Shown here piece by piece: positions 26,781 to 37,220 of a stretch of 64,000 nucleotides of DNA; the stretch's first letter is position 1; the number at the start of each line of letters is the position of its first letter. The notes under the pieces are model-generated. The model saw nothing but the letters and a program-made list of their open reading frames with translations, made no database searches and was not told where the DNA came from. The translations under genes were made by a program, and so were the position numbers. The DNA is from Streptacidiphilus jiangxiensis. Lineage in GTDB: Bacteria > Actinomycetota > Actinomycetes > Streptomycetales > Streptomycetaceae. The stretch lies in contig NZ_FOAZ01000026.1 of NCBI RefSeq assembly GCF_900109465.1, positions 1 through 64,000 on the forward strand, in the 5' to 3' direction.

Positions 26781-29168
26781 TCACTCGGGTGTCTGGGTGA
26801 GCGCAGCGATCCCGGCGCGGGCGGCGGCCTCCTCATGGCGGTAGCCGAGCTTCGGGGCCAGGTCCAGGGCCTCCCGGTAGAGGGCCAGGGCCTGGTCGGG
26901 GAGGCCCGCGAGGCTGCACGTCTCCGCGTAGCCGTTCAGGAAGTGGATCTTCCAGTGTTCCTCGAACAGCTCCTCCAGCAGTGCGAACGCCTCCCGGTGC
27001 GCGGCGAGTGCCTCCTCGTAGCGGCCCATCCGCCGCAGTGCCACACCCAGACAGTTGAGGCCCCAGGCCTCGTTGTGCCGGTGGCCGTCCGCGCGGGCCG
27101 CGGCGAGCGCCTGCCGGAGGTGGTCCTCCGCCGCTTCGGGCTGTTCGTGGGCGATGGCCACCCCGAGCGTGATCCGGGCGGTCAGCGCCGGAGGCCATGA
27201 CGGGTCCGGATGCGGGACGGCCAGCGTCTCGCGGGCCATCGACGCCGCCTCCTCGGTGCGGCCGAGCTGCAGCAGGGCCCACGCCTCGTACGCCGTCGCG
27301 TGGGCCGTGCCGGTCGGGCAGCCCGCGGCCTCGTACAGGCGGCCTGCCTCCCGGAACAGCTCCAGCGGCTCGTCGACGTCGCCCTCGTCCCATCGCAGGA
27401 AGCCGCGGCGCATCGTCAGCTCGGCCTGCGACCAGACGTCGCCGGTCTCGGCCACCAGTACGGCGGCCGAGGCGTAGGAGTCCGCCGCCTCCGTCATCCG
27501 ACCGGCGTTGTAGCGGGCGAAGCCCAGATCGCTGTGCGCTTCCGCCAGCTGGTGCGGATCACCGAGGCGCTGCGCGGCGACGAGCGAGCGTTCGAAGAGG
27601 AAGTTGAGGTGGGTGGTGCCGCAGCGGCGTGCGAAGAAGGCACGCATGAATCGCGGCAGCTCGCACGCGTGGACGTCGGCGCCGATCGCCATCGCCGTCT
27701 CGAAGACGGCGATCAGGTTCTCGTACTCGGTGGCGTACCAGGCGAACGCCGCCTCCTTGCCGGCGAAGTCCGGCAGCTGCTGCGGGGCCTCGCCCGCGGT
27801 GACCGCGCGGCTGCGGGCCAGGAACGGCATGGCGGCGTCCGCGGCGGCGGCCGCGTGCACGTAGTAGTCGAGGAGCCGGCCCAGCGCCCGGGCGCGGTCG
27901 GCGGCCGCGTCCTGCTGCTCGCAGGCGCGGCGCGCGTGCTGGTGCACCAGGTCGTGCATCCGGTAGCGGCCGGCCGTCGGCTGCTGGACCAGGTGCGCGT
28001 CGAGCAGGTCCTCCAGCATGGCCCGGGCACTGCGCACCGGCACCTGCGCCAGGGCCGCCGCCAGGTGTTCGTCGAAGGACGAGCCCGGCAGCAGGCCCAG
28101 CAGGCGGAAGAAGCGGCCCGTCGCCCGGTCCAGCTGGCGCACCGACATGGCGAAGGCGGTGTCGAACTCGTCGACGCCCTCCGCCATCCGCTCGACGAGG
28201 ATGCCGACCGTCCAGCCCGGCCGGTGCCGCAGCCGCGCCCCGGCCAGCCGCAGCGCCAGTGGCAGCCGCCCGCACAGCCGCAGCACCTCGGCCGCGGCCT
28301 GCGGATCGCGGGCCAACCGACCCTCCGGCCCGGCGGGCTCGCCGCTGGCGCGGGCCAGCAGTTCGGCGCTCTCCTCGGCGGAGAGCACGTCGAGGGAGAC
28401 CGGGGGTACCTCGTCCAGCCCCACCAGCCGGTTGCGGCTGGTGATCAGGACGACGGACGGGCCCGCGCCGGGCAGCAGCGGACGGACGTGCTCGGCGTCG
28501 GCGACGTTGTCCAGCACCACCACCGCCTTCCGTCGTGCCAGCTCCGCGCGCCAGCAGGCGGCCAGCTGCTCCACGCCCTCGATCGGCACCTTCTCCGAGG
28601 GCACGTCGAGCGCGGTCAGCAGCGAGCGAAGCGCGGGATCGGCGTCCAGCGGGTCGCGGCCCTCGGTGAAGCCGTGCAGATCCAGGTAGAGCTGCGCGTC
28701 CGGGTAGTCGGCGGCGAGGTGGTGCGCGGCGTGCACGGCCAGGCAGGTCTTGCCGACGCCCGCCATACCGTCCAGGGCCACGATCCGGCTGTCCTCCACC
28801 GCATCCAGTACGGCGGCCAGTTGGTCTTCTCGCCCGGTGAAGTCCGGGACGTCGCGCGGGAGGTCGTTGCGCGGCGGGAAGTGCACCTGGCGGCTGCTCC
28901 TCGGCGGCGCCGGCAGGGGGTTCTGGGCCTGCTCCCACAGCGGGCGCAGCGGCCGGGGGTCGCGTTTGACCAGGCGGCACAGGGCGATGACCGCGGGCCA
29001 GGGCGGCACGGTTTGGCCGCTGAGGTACCGCGACAGGGAGGAGGAGCTGAGCCCGGTGTCCCGGGCCAGGGCCCGCAGGCCGAGCCCGGACAGCTCCTGC
29101 AGCAGCCGCAGCCGGGCTGCGAGCTCGTCCTGTGGGTCCGCCTTGGCTGACCTGGGTTGCACGACCAC
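26781..29168 (-). CDS. XRE-NB-ARC-TPR transcriptional regulator or signalling ATPase
   Basis: The product is 795 aa. An N-terminal XRE HTH (about residues 15-70: LRALARDTGLSSSSLSRYLSGQTVP) is followed by an NB-ARC domain (about 115-400: Walker A GMAGVGKTCLA, Walker B KAVVVLDNVAD, ITSRNRLVG). A winged-helix-like part with MHDLVHQHARRAC and C-terminal TPR repeats (about 520-790) follow. This is a STAND ATPase, likely switched by a ligand or partner bound to the TPRs, with DNA binding as output. The start is GTG 29168 after GGGGGAAC. The target is unknown; the divergent AhpD-like gene is a candidate. Confidence 0.9.
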   Translation of the reverse strand: MVVQPRSAKADPQDELAARLRLLQELSGLGLRALARDTGLSSSSLSRYLSGQTVPPWPAVIALCRLVKRDPRPLRPLWEQAQNPLPAPPRSSRQVHFPPRNDLPRDVPDFTGREDQLAAVLDAVEDSRIVALDGMAGVGKTCLAVHAAHHLAADYPDAQLYLDLHGFTEGRDPLDADPALRSLLTALDVPSEKVPIEGVEQLAACWRAELARRKAVVVLDNVADAEHVRPLLPGAGPSVVLITSRNRLVGLDEVPPVSLDVLSAEESAELLARASGEPAGPEGRLARDPQAAAEVLRLCGRLPLALRLAGARLRHRPGWTVGILVERMAEGVDEFDTAFAMSVRQLDRATGRFFRLLGLLPGSSFDEHLAAALAQVPVRSARAMLEDLLDAHLVQQPTAGRYRMHDLVHQHARRACEQQDAAADRARALGRLLDYYVHAAAAADAAMPFLARSRAVTAGEAPQQLPDFAGKEAAFAWYATEYENLIAVFETAMAIGADVHACELPRFMRAFFARRCGTTHLNFLFERSLVAAQRLGDPHQLAEAHSDLGFARYNAGRMTEAADSYASAAVLVAETGDVWSQAELTMRRGFLRWDEGDVDEPLELFREAGRLYEAAGCPTGTAHATAYEAWALLQLGRTEEAASMARETLAVPHPDPSWPPALTARITLGVAIAHEQPEAAEDHLRQALAAARADGHRHNEAWGLNCLGVALRRMGRYEEALAAHREAFALLEELFEEHWKIHFLNGYAETCSLAGLPDQALALYREALDLAPKLGYRHEEAAARAGIAALTQTPE

Positions 29169-29359
29169 CGTTCCCCCGTCTCCGTGTCCCGCCCCCGCGG
29201 AACTTTCCCCGGTCCAACTCGCCCTGCTCACAGCCGTTCCGGCTGTCCCACAGTGTCCCACCGCCATCGTCCGGGCGCGCGGAAACGGCTGTCATGGAGT
29301 CACCGGAGCACGGAAGCCCGGAAGCACGCAAAACCCACCAGCCAAGGAGCACAGCAGAG

Positions 29360-29815
29360 ATGCAGCCCCGCATGCAGAACCCCGCGTCCGTCCTGCCCGA
29401 CGCGATGCAGCCGGTCCAGCAGATCTTCAAGGCCGCCCACTCCGCGGGCGTGGACCACCAGATCCTCGAACTGGTCCACCTGCGCGTCAGCCAGATCAAC
29501 GGCTGCAGCGCCTGCGTCGACGCCGGCGCCAAGACCGCCCGCAAGGCGGGCGTCTCCGACGAACGCCTCGCCACCGTCGCCGCCTGGCGCGAGACCCCCT
29601 ACTTCACCCCCGCCGAGCGTGCCGCCCTCGACCTCGCCGAGGCCGCCACCCGCCTCGCCGACCGCCCCGACCCCGTCAACGACCAGGTCTGGGACGCCGC
29701 CGCCACCCACTACGACGAGAAGCAGCTCGCCGCCCTGGTCCTCATGATCGCCGTCACCAACCTCTTCAACCGCCTCAACGCCACCACCCGCCAGATCGCC
29801 GGCGCCTGGGGCTGA
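29360..29815 (+). CDS. AhpD-like carboxymuconolactone decarboxylase family protein
   Basis: The product is 151 aa. The AhpD core is clear: LVHLRVSQINGCSACVDAG and ETPYFTPAERAALDLAEAAT. The CxxC pair is kept, but the His normally four residues after the second Cys is Gly here (CVDAG instead of CVDxH), so the proton-relay mechanism of alkylhydroperoxidase D may be altered. AAGGAG precedes ATG 29360. It is divergent from the NB-ARC regulator across 191 nt without another gene, and 59 nt upstream of a DUF1801 gene. Confidence 0.88.
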   Translation: MQPRMQNPASVLPDAMQPVQQIFKAAHSAGVDHQILELVHLRVSQINGCSACVDAGAKTARKAGVSDERLATVAAWRETPYFTPAERAALDLAEAATRLADRPDPVNDQVWDAAATHYDEKQLAALVLMIAVTNLFNRLNATTRQIAGAWG

Positions 29816-29874
29816 ACCCCACCGCCACCGTCCGGCGCCCGTCGTCCACCGTTCCTCGAAGGAGTGCTGCCGCC

Positions 29875-30321
29875 ATGACCGCCACCAGGACCGCCACGAG
29901 CTTCTCCGCCGAGGAGCGCGCGGCGATGAAGGACCACGCCGCCGAGCTGAGGACCGCCGCCCGGCGCGGCGCCCGCGCCACCAAGGCCGACGGCGAGGCC
30001 GATGTGCTCGCCAAGATCGCCGAGATGGCGGACACGGACCGCGCCCTCGCCGAGCGGGTGCACGCCCTCGTCCGATCCGCCGCGCCCGGGCTCGCGCCCA
30101 AGCTCTGGTACGGGATGCCCGCCTACGCCAGGGACGGAAAGACCGTCTGCTTCTTCCAGAGCGCGGAGAAGTTCAAGGCCCGCTACGCCACGCTGGGCTT
30201 CAACGACCCGGCCCGGCTGGACGACGGCTCCCTGTGGCCCACCGCCTTCGCCCTGACCGCCGACCTGACGGCCGCGGACGAGGAGCGGATCGCCGACCTG
30301 GTGCGGCGGGCGGCGGGCTAG
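29875..30321 (+). CDS. DUF1801/YdhG-like protein
   Basis: The product is 148 aa. The DUF1801 core is recognised in PGLAPKLWYGMPAYARDGKTVCFFQSAEKFKARYATLGFND. Family members are small soluble proteins of uncertain role, some described as frataxin-like iron chaperones. AAGGAG precedes ATG 29875. Its stop codon overlaps the convergent MFS gene stop by four bases. Confidence 0.82.
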   Translation: MTATRTATSFSAEERAAMKDHAAELRTAARRGARATKADGEADVLAKIAEMADTDRALAERVHALVRSAAPGLAPKLWYGMPAYARDGKTVCFFQSAEKFKARYATLGFNDPARLDDGSLWPTAFALTADLTAADEERIADLVRRAAG

Positions 30322-31538
30322 TCGGTGGTCGGGACCCGCGGCGGCAGCACCGCGATCGACGCCAGAGCGCAGCCGGCCGCGACCGCGAACGCGGAGCCGA
30401 AGCCGGCTGCGGTGATCAGTGCGCCGACCGCCGGCGGGCAGAGGGAGGCGGTCAGGTTCTGGCCGGTGTTCTGCACCGCCAGGGCCCGGCCGGCCCATCC
30501 CGGGCCGGCCAGCTCCGCGACCGAGGTGAACGACAGGCCGTTGGTGCTGGCCGACAGGCCGGTCAGCACGATCAGCAGCACCACCCCGACCGCGCTGTCC
30601 CCGGCCGCGGCCAGGACCGCGCCGAGCACGGCGACCGCCCCCGCCAGCCACCGCATCGGCCGCAGCCGACTGCCGACCGCGTCCGACCAGCGCCCGGCCG
30701 CGATCCGGCAGACGGCGGCCAGCGCCTGCCCGCAGGCCATCAACTGGCCGGCCGCGACGGCCGGCCAGTGGCGCACGTCGGTCAGGTAGACCAGCCCGAA
30801 GGCGCCGACGGTGAACTGCGGCCACACCATCAGCGCGCTCGCGCCGTGGATCCGCCACAGGGTCGCGCCGCGGTACGGGCTCGCCGGCTTCTCGTCCTTC
30901 TGCTTCGCGGTGGGCGCGGGCCTCGGCGGATCCACCACGAACAGGGCGGTCAGCACGGCCATCACCCCGGACAGGACGGCAACGAACAGCACGGCCCCGG
31001 GCAGTCCGTGCGCGGCCGAGATCGGCGGTACCGCCACGGCCGCGACCAGCATCCCCAGCGGGGTCGAGGTCTGCCGCACGCCCATCGCCAGCCCCCGCCG
31101 CTCGGGCGGGAACCACCCCAGCACCACGCGTCCGCTCGCCGCCGACACACTGGCCCCGGCCGCCCCCGCGACGGCGAACAGCAACCCCAGCACCACCAGC
31201 CCGTGCGCGGCCTGAGCGCCGACCAACGCCGCCGTCGCCAGCCCCAACCCGCCCGCCAGCACCCACCGCTCCCCGTACCGATCCGTCGCGGCCCCCCACG
31301 CGTACAGCGCCAGCAGCAACCCGACGGTCGGACACGCCACCATCACCCCGGCCTGCGCCAGCGTCAGCCCCTCCGCGCTGCGCAGCGACGGGATCAGGTA
31401 CGGCATCCCGTACACGAACGCGCACGCCGCGGTCTGCGCCGCGGTCCCGAGCGCGAGCATCACCCAACGCCGATGTGCGGGCGGCTGGTTGACGACAGCG
31501 GACGGGGATGCGTGGGACTCGCGCTGACTGGTGGTCAT
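30318..31538 (-). CDS. Major facilitator superfamily transporter
   Basis: The product is 406 aa with twelve predicted helices and a basic mid-loop (VVDPPRPAPTAKQKDEKPASP) between helices 6 and 7. The A-motif-like GAATDRYGERWVLAGG lies after helix 2. The substrate is not apparent; oxalate/formate-type or drug exporters share this layout. It is convergent with the DUF1801 gene and 66 nt before the histidine kinase stop on the same strand. Confidence 0.88.
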   Translation of the reverse strand: MTTSQRESHASPSAVVNQPPAHRRWVMLALGTAAQTAACAFVYGMPYLIPSLRSAEGLTLAQAGVMVACPTVGLLLALYAWGAATDRYGERWVLAGGLGLATAALVGAQAAHGLVVLGLLFAVAGAAGASVSAASGRVVLGWFPPERRGLAMGVRQTSTPLGMLVAAVAVPPISAAHGLPGAVLFVAVLSGVMAVLTALFVVDPPRPAPTAKQKDEKPASPYRGATLWRIHGASALMVWPQFTVGAFGLVYLTDVRHWPAVAAGQLMACGQALAAVCRIAAGRWSDAVGSRLRPMRWLAGAVAVLGAVLAAAGDSAVGVVLLIVLTGLSASTNGLSFTSVAELAGPGWAGRALAVQNTGQNLTASLCPPAVGALITAAGFGSAFAVAAGCALASIAVLPPRVPTTD

Positions 31539-31604
31539 GTCAGCATGATGGCGCAGTATTCATATGGTGGGACAGATTATTTCCCTATGTGAGACGCGTT
31601 CGCG

Positions 31605-33055
31605 TCAGACCGCCGAGGGCAGCTCCGGGGGAGGGGTGGGCGCGCCGGGGAGCTTCATGGTGGCCAGGGTGCCCGGGTCGGCGTTGGAGAGGGAGACCTC
31701 GCCGCCGCAGGCCTGGACCGTCTGGGAGACGATCGCGAGCCCCAGGCCCGAGCCCGGCATCTGCCGCGCCGCGGGCGAGCGCCAGAAGCGCTCGAAGACG
31801 TGGGAGAGGTCCTCCTCCGGGATGCCCGGGCCGTGGTCTCGCACGGTGAGGGTGCCGAAGCGCAGGCCGAGGTCGATGGTGCCGCCGGCGGGGGAGAACT
31901 TCACGGCGTTGTCGAGCAGGTTGATGACGGCCCGTTCGAGCGCGTGCGCGTCCGCGCGGACGTACCAGGGGTCTATCGAGACGGTGAACTCCAGCCCTGG
32001 ACCGCGCAGGCGCGCGCGGTCGAGCGCGCGGGCGGCGATGTCGTGCAGCGCCACGACCTCCAACGGCTTGGCGCCCTGCTGCCGCGTCGGCCGGGACAGC
32101 TCCAGCAGGTCCCCGATGAGGGTGGACAGCTCGCCCATCTGGGCCTTCATGTTCCGCAGCAGCCTGGCGTGCGTCTCGGGCGGCAGCGGGCGGCCGGTGT
32201 CCTCGCTGCGGACCAGCAGGTCCACGTTCGTGCGCAGGGAGGTCAGCGGCGTCCGCAGCTCGTGCCCGGCGTCGGCGATCAGCTGCGACTGCCGCTCGCG
32301 CGAGGACGCGAGGGCGGTCGACATGCTGTTGAAGGACGACGAGAGACGAGCGATCTCGTCCTCGCCCTCACCGACCTCGATGGTCGTCCCGACCTCCTCC
32401 GTCCGCGCGATGTGCTCGACGGCGGCGGTCAGCTTGTCGACGGGCCGCAGCCCGGCGCGGGTGACGTACCAGGCCGCGAGCAGCGCGCCGGCGATGACGA
32501 GCAGCGCGAGCAGGGTGAGGATGACCGCGAGCTTGGCCAAGGCTCTGTGCATCGGCTCAAGGGGCTGCGCGAACGAGACAGCGAGCGTCGTCTGCGGCCC
32601 GTTGATGCCGAGCTGCACGGGGCCGAGGCTCACCGTGTAGACCCTGACCGGTGTGCCTGCCAGAGTCCGCCCGTCGTGCAGGACCGTCGTGGCGTCGTGC
32701 TCACGCGTGCCGGATGCCGCGACGGCGAAGTCAGCCGGGGTTGGTTGGATCGCGCTGCTGCTGTTGCCGCACGCGATCTCCTGGGGAGTGATGACCGTGG
32801 TCACGGCCTCCGTGTGGTCGAAGGGCCGCGCTCCGGCCGTCTGGCACCACGCACGTAGCTGAGTGGCGAAGCTGCTCGGGTCGGCGACGGCTGTGGGCGA
32901 CCACGACTGCCTGAGCGTGTCGTCGACCTGGTTGCTCATCTGCTGCCGCGCCGCGAACCACGCCAGCGCGCAGCACAGGATCACCGCCACCGAGACGACC
33001 ACGGCCGTCAGCGTCGCCAGCCGGCCGCGGAGGGTCAGCCGGCGCCAGCGGGTTC

Positions 33056-33059
<4 letters not shown>
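31605..33059 (-). CDS. Sensor histidine kinase (OmpR/EnvZ class)
   Basis: The product is 484 aa. TM1 lies at about residues 13-33, an extracytoplasmic sensor of about 140 residues with two Cys (AWCQTAG, EIACGNS) follows, then TM2 near 178-198, HAMP, HisKA with [17 protein letters not shown] (phospho-His) and HATPase with [11 protein letters not shown] and [10 protein letters not shown]. It resembles MprB/CseC-type envelope-stress kinases. The start overlaps the response regulator stop by four bases. The nearby downstream HtrA-like protease gene would be a natural target. Confidence 0.93.
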
Positions 33060-33775
<716 letters not shown>

Positions 33776-33836
33776 CCCCGTTGCTCCTTGAAGGTTCTAT
33801 CCGTCGTTGTGAGGCAATTGTCGGCCAAGAACGGCG

Positions 33837-35069
33837 TCAGCTGTTGATGCTCTGGCCGGACTGCAGCTGCGGAAGCACCGCCTTGGCCGCGTTGATCGGG
33901 ATCGAGAAGCCGAGGCCGACGCTCCCCGCCTCCGAGCCGGAGCTGGAGCTGCTGCTCGAGGAGTACATCGAGGCGTTGATGCCGACGACCTGGCCGGCGG
34001 CGTTCAGCAGCGGGCCGCCGCTGTTGCCGGGGTTGAGGGAGGCGTCGGTCTGGATCGCGTTGTAGGACGCGGTCTGCGAGGAGTTGCCCTGGTAGGAGCG
34101 GCTGGAGTCGCCCTGCCAGAACGGGAGGCCGAAGCCGCCGTTGCCCTGCACGGTGCTGGGGCTGACGTCGACCTTGACCGGGCGGTTGAGCGCGCTGACG
34201 ATGCCGGAGGTGACCGTGCCGGTGAGGCCGTCAGGGTTGCCGATGGCCACGACCTGGTCGCCGACGGCGACCTGGCCGGAGTCGCCGAGGGAGACGGTCG
34301 GCAGGCCGCTGACGCCGTTGGCCTTGATCACGGCGACGTCGAGGGAGGCGTCCGTGCCGACGATGGTGCCGGTGGCCGTCTTGCCGTTGCTGAAGCTGAC
34401 CTTGATGGTGCCGCCGTTGCCGCCGACCGCGTCGGAGATCACGTGGTAGTTGGTGAGGATCTGGCCGGTCGAGGTCAGCACCATGCCGGTGCCGAGCTCC
34501 TCGCTGCTGCCGTTGTCGACGGTGATCTGCACGACGGCGGGGGAGACCGCCTTGGCGATCGCCGACACGGTGTTGGTGCTGGACTTGTCGCCGGTGACCA
34601 CCGCGTTGGTGGCGTAGGAGGCGTTGTTGCCGGTCCTCTCGCTGATGAGGCCACCCGCGACACCGCCCGCGAGAGCGGAGAGCACCGCGACCGCGGCGAC
34701 GAGCGCGACCGGGCGCTTCATCCGGCGCTTGGCCTGCGGCTGCTCCGGCTGCTCCGGCGGCGGCCACGCGGCGCCCGCCGGGTCGACCGGCGGCTGCGCC
34801 GGCGGGGCGGGCGGGCCGACCGGCGGCGCGGCCGGGGGCTGCTCGGCGCTGAAGTAGTAACCCTGGGGCGCCTGAGGCTGCTGCGGCCAGCCCTGCTGCT
34901 GCGGAGCCTGGTGGCCCTGCTGTGCGTAGCCCTGCTGCTGTGCGGTGGCGGACGGGTGGACCGTGCCCTCCAGGGGCTCGGTCTCGTGAGCCGTCGGCCG
35001 GTACTCCGGCAGCGGCGGCACGGACGAGGAGTACGGGTCGTCTGCGTGGTTCCGGGGCGCTTCGCTCAT
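33837..35069 (-). CDS. Membrane-anchored HtrA-like trypsin-type serine protease
   Basis: The product is 410 aa. A Gln/Pro-rich cytoplasmic N-terminus (about 1-115) precedes one TM (PVALVAAVAVLSALAGGVAGG) and an extracytoplasmic protease domain with the triad His in ILTNYHVI, Asp in ASLDVAVIK and Ser in NPGNSGGPLLN. Unlike typical HtrA/PepD, the sequence ends just after the protease domain (LPQLQSGQSINS), so the PDZ domain is absent. It likely degrades misfolded envelope proteins. It lies 61 nt upstream of the response regulator gene. Confidence 0.92.
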   Translation of the reverse strand: MSEAPRNHADDPYSSSVPPLPEYRPTAHETEPLEGTVHPSATAQQQGYAQQGHQAPQQQGWPQQPQAPQGYYFSAEQPPAAPPVGPPAPPAQPPVDPAGAAWPPPEQPEQPQAKRRMKRPVALVAAVAVLSALAGGVAGGLISERTGNNASYATNAVVTGDKSSTNTVSAIAKAVSPAVVQITVDNGSSEELGTGMVLTSTGQILTNYHVISDAVGGNGGTIKVSFSNGKTATGTIVGTDASLDVAVIKANGVSGLPTVSLGDSGQVAVGDQVVAIGNPDGLTGTVTSGIVSALNRPVKVDVSPSTVQGNGGFGLPFWQGDSSRSYQGNSSQTASYNAIQTDASLNPGNSGGPLLNAAGQVVGINASMYSSSSSSSSGSEAGSVGLGFSIPINAAKAVLPQLQSGQSINS

Positions 35070-35142
35070 GGCATTACCGTCGGGCCCGGAGATGAGAGGT
35101 CCCTGAGAGCACCGTCAGAACCGGGGTAGAAGCTGTGAGACC

Positions 35143-36174
35143 TCAGCAGCCGCAGCTGCGCCGGACCACCAGGCGGCTCGGGAACGTGCGGATGCGGGGC
35201 GTCTCCGAGCCGGGGACGGCCAGGGAGTCGTCCAGCACCAGGTCGACCGCGGCCTTGGCCATCGCGTCGCGGTCCGACGCGATCGTCGTCAGCGGCGGGT
35301 CGCAGAACGCCGCCTCCTGGATGTCGTCGAAGCCGATCACCGCGAGGTCCTCGGGGACCCGCAGCCGGACCTCGCGGGCGGCCCGCAGGACGCCTATCGC
35401 CTGGTCGTCGGTCGAGCAGAACAGCGCCGTCGGGCGCTGGTCCGCCGGGGTGCTCAGCAGTTCCAGGGCCACCTGGTAGGCGCCGTAGCGGTCGAATGGC
35501 GCGTCGATGAGACGGCCCTCGGTGGGGATGCCGGCGGCGGCCATGGCGCGGCGCCAGCCCTCGATGTGGTCGACGACGGGGTCGCCGGGAGCAGGCGCGT
35601 TGACCGGGCCGCCGAAGCAGGCCACGTACGGGTGCCCGTGCAGGTTCAGCAGGTGCTCGACGGCCAGCTGGGAGCCGCCGATGTCGTCGGTGACCACGGC
35701 GATGTCGTCGGAGGCGTCCGGCCTGCGGTGCAGCAGCACCACGCGGGCGTCGCTGTGCGCGGCGAACTCCTCCTCGGCGCGCTGCGAGGGGCCCTCGGAG
35801 ATCAGGATCAGCCCGGAGACACGCATGCCGAGGAAGGCCCGCACGTAGTGGATCTCCCGGTCACCGGTGTAGTCCGAATTACCGATGAGGACGATCTTGC
35901 CGCGTTCCGATGCGGCGCGTTCGACCGCATGGGCGAGTTCGGCGAAGAACGGCTGGCGCGCGTCGGGCACGACCATGCCGATCAGGTTGGTCCGCCGGCT
36001 GGCCATCGCCTGGGCGACGCTGTTCGGGCGGTAGCCGAGCTGGGCTATGGCTGCGAGAACGCGCTCACGCGTCGCCGGAGCGACGGGACGCGGTCCGTTG
36101 TTGATGACGTAGCTGACGACCGCGGTCGACGTCCCCGCCAGTCGGGCCACATCGTCGCGGGTCACCTTGGGCAT
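35143..36174 (-). CDS. LacI-family transcriptional regulator
   Basis: The product is 343 aa. N-terminal [26 protein letters not shown], hinge [14 protein letters not shown], and a periplasmic-binding-like effector domain with [11 protein letters not shown] and [21 protein letters not shown]. It ends with RRSCGC. It probably binds a sugar or nucleoside; no adjacent sugar operon hints at the target. ATG 36174 directly begins the HTH; the longer frame runs antisense to flanking sequence. Confidence 0.9.
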   Translation of the reverse strand: MPKVTRDDVARLAGTSTAVVSYVINNGPRPVAPATRERVLAAIAQLGYRPNSVAQAMASRRTNLIGMVVPDARQPFFAELAHAVERAASERGKIVLIGNSDYTGDREIHYVRAFLGMRVSGLILISEGPSQRAEEEFAAHSDARVVLLHRRPDASDDIAVVTDDIGGSQLAVEHLLNLHGHPYVACFGGPVNAPAPGDPVVDHIEGWRRAMAAAGIPTEGRLIDAPFDRYGAYQVALELLSTPADQRPTALFCSTDDQAIGVLRAAREVRLRVPEDLAVIGFDDIQEAAFCDPPLTTIASDRDAMAKAAVDLVLDDSLAVPGSETPRIRTFPSRLVVRRSCGC

Positions 36175-36308
36175 GAGCGGAATTCTACTGGGAAGGCGCC
36201 ATGTCCGGACCAGAGGGCGGTCGGCGCCCTCGGCCCACGAACGGTCTGTGCGGTCGCTGTGACCCGCGCGTCCGAGCCCCGCGCGGGCGAGGCCGCGCGG
36301 GGCTGGGC

Positions 36309-37037
36309 TCAGACCTCGATCTCGACCTCGGCGTCGACCTCGGCGCGGGCCGCGCCCTTCTCCGACTTGTCCGGCACCACGAAGCGGTAGCCGACGTTGC
36401 GGACGGTGCCGATCAGCTGCTCGTGCTCCGGCCCGAGCTTGGCCCGCAGCCGACGGACGTGGACGTCCACCGTCCGGGTGCCGCCGAAGTAGTCGTAGCC
36501 CCAGACCTCCTGCAGCAGCTGGGCGCGCGTGAAGACGCGGCCGGGGTGCTGCGCGAGGTACTTGATGAGCTCGAACTCCTTGAAGGTCAGGTCCAGCACC
36601 CGGCCCTTGAGCTTGGCGCTGTAGGTCGCCTCGTCGACCGAGAGGTCGCCGTTGCGGATCTCCATCGGGCTCTCGTCGGTCACGACCGACTGGCGTCCGA
36701 TGGCCAGGCGCAGCCGCGCCTCCACCTCGGCCGGGCCGGCCGTGTCGAGCAGGACGTCGTCGACGCCCCAGTCGGCGGTCACGGCGGCGAGGCCGCCCTC
36801 GGTGACGATCAGCAGCACGGGCGCGCCCGGACCGGTGGACCGCAGCAGCTGGCACAGGCTGCGGATGTGGGGCAGATCACGGCGCCCGTCGACGAGGATC
36901 ACGTCGGAGCTGGGGGTGTCGACCAGGGCGGAGCCCTCGGCCGGTGCGACGCGGACGTTGTGCAGGAGCAGGCCGAGGGCGGGCAGCACCTCTGCGCTGG
37001 GCTGCAGGGCGTTGGTCAGCAGCAGGAGAGAACTCAT
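36309..37037 (-). CDS. glnR: Nitrogen regulator GlnR
   Basis: The product is 242 aa. The N-terminus [20 protein letters not shown] and [12 protein letters not shown] match streptomycete GlnR closely. It has an atypical receiver ([12 protein letters not shown]) lacking the usual acidic pocket, then an OmpR-type winged helix ([35 protein letters not shown]). It activates glnA, amtB and other nitrogen genes under nitrogen limitation and works as an orphan without a kinase. GAAAGGGGACTAA precedes the ATG. The acidic tail ends in [10 protein letters not shown]. Confidence 0.97.
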   Translation of the reverse strand: MSSLLLLTNALQPSAEVLPALGLLLHNVRVAPAEGSALVDTPSSDVILVDGRRDLPHIRSLCQLLRSTGPGAPVLLIVTEGGLAAVTADWGVDDVLLDTAGPAEVEARLRLAIGRQSVVTDESPMEIRNGDLSVDEATYSAKLKGRVLDLTFKEFELIKYLAQHPGRVFTRAQLLQEVWGYDYFGGTRTVDVHVRRLRAKLGPEHEQLIGTVRNVGYRFVVPDKSEKGAARAEVDAEVEIEV

Positions 37038-37220
37038 ACCCGGTTAGTCCCCTTTCCGGGTGGGCCGGTGACACTTCGTACTACGCCGACCGCGCACGTC
37101 TTCGGGCGCAGCCGGTAACGTCCGGCTTTCGCACGAACGTCCGTATCTCGCGTTCACAAAGCACAAAAGGACCCGGGGGCGACACTGCCCGGATCCCTCT
37201 CGACTAGGAGAATAGCCCAC

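Noticed and set aside
29132-29359. N-terminal extension of the AhpD-like protein
   Set aside because: The extension overlaps the divergent NB-ARC start and has no family match; AAGGAG directly supports ATG 29360.
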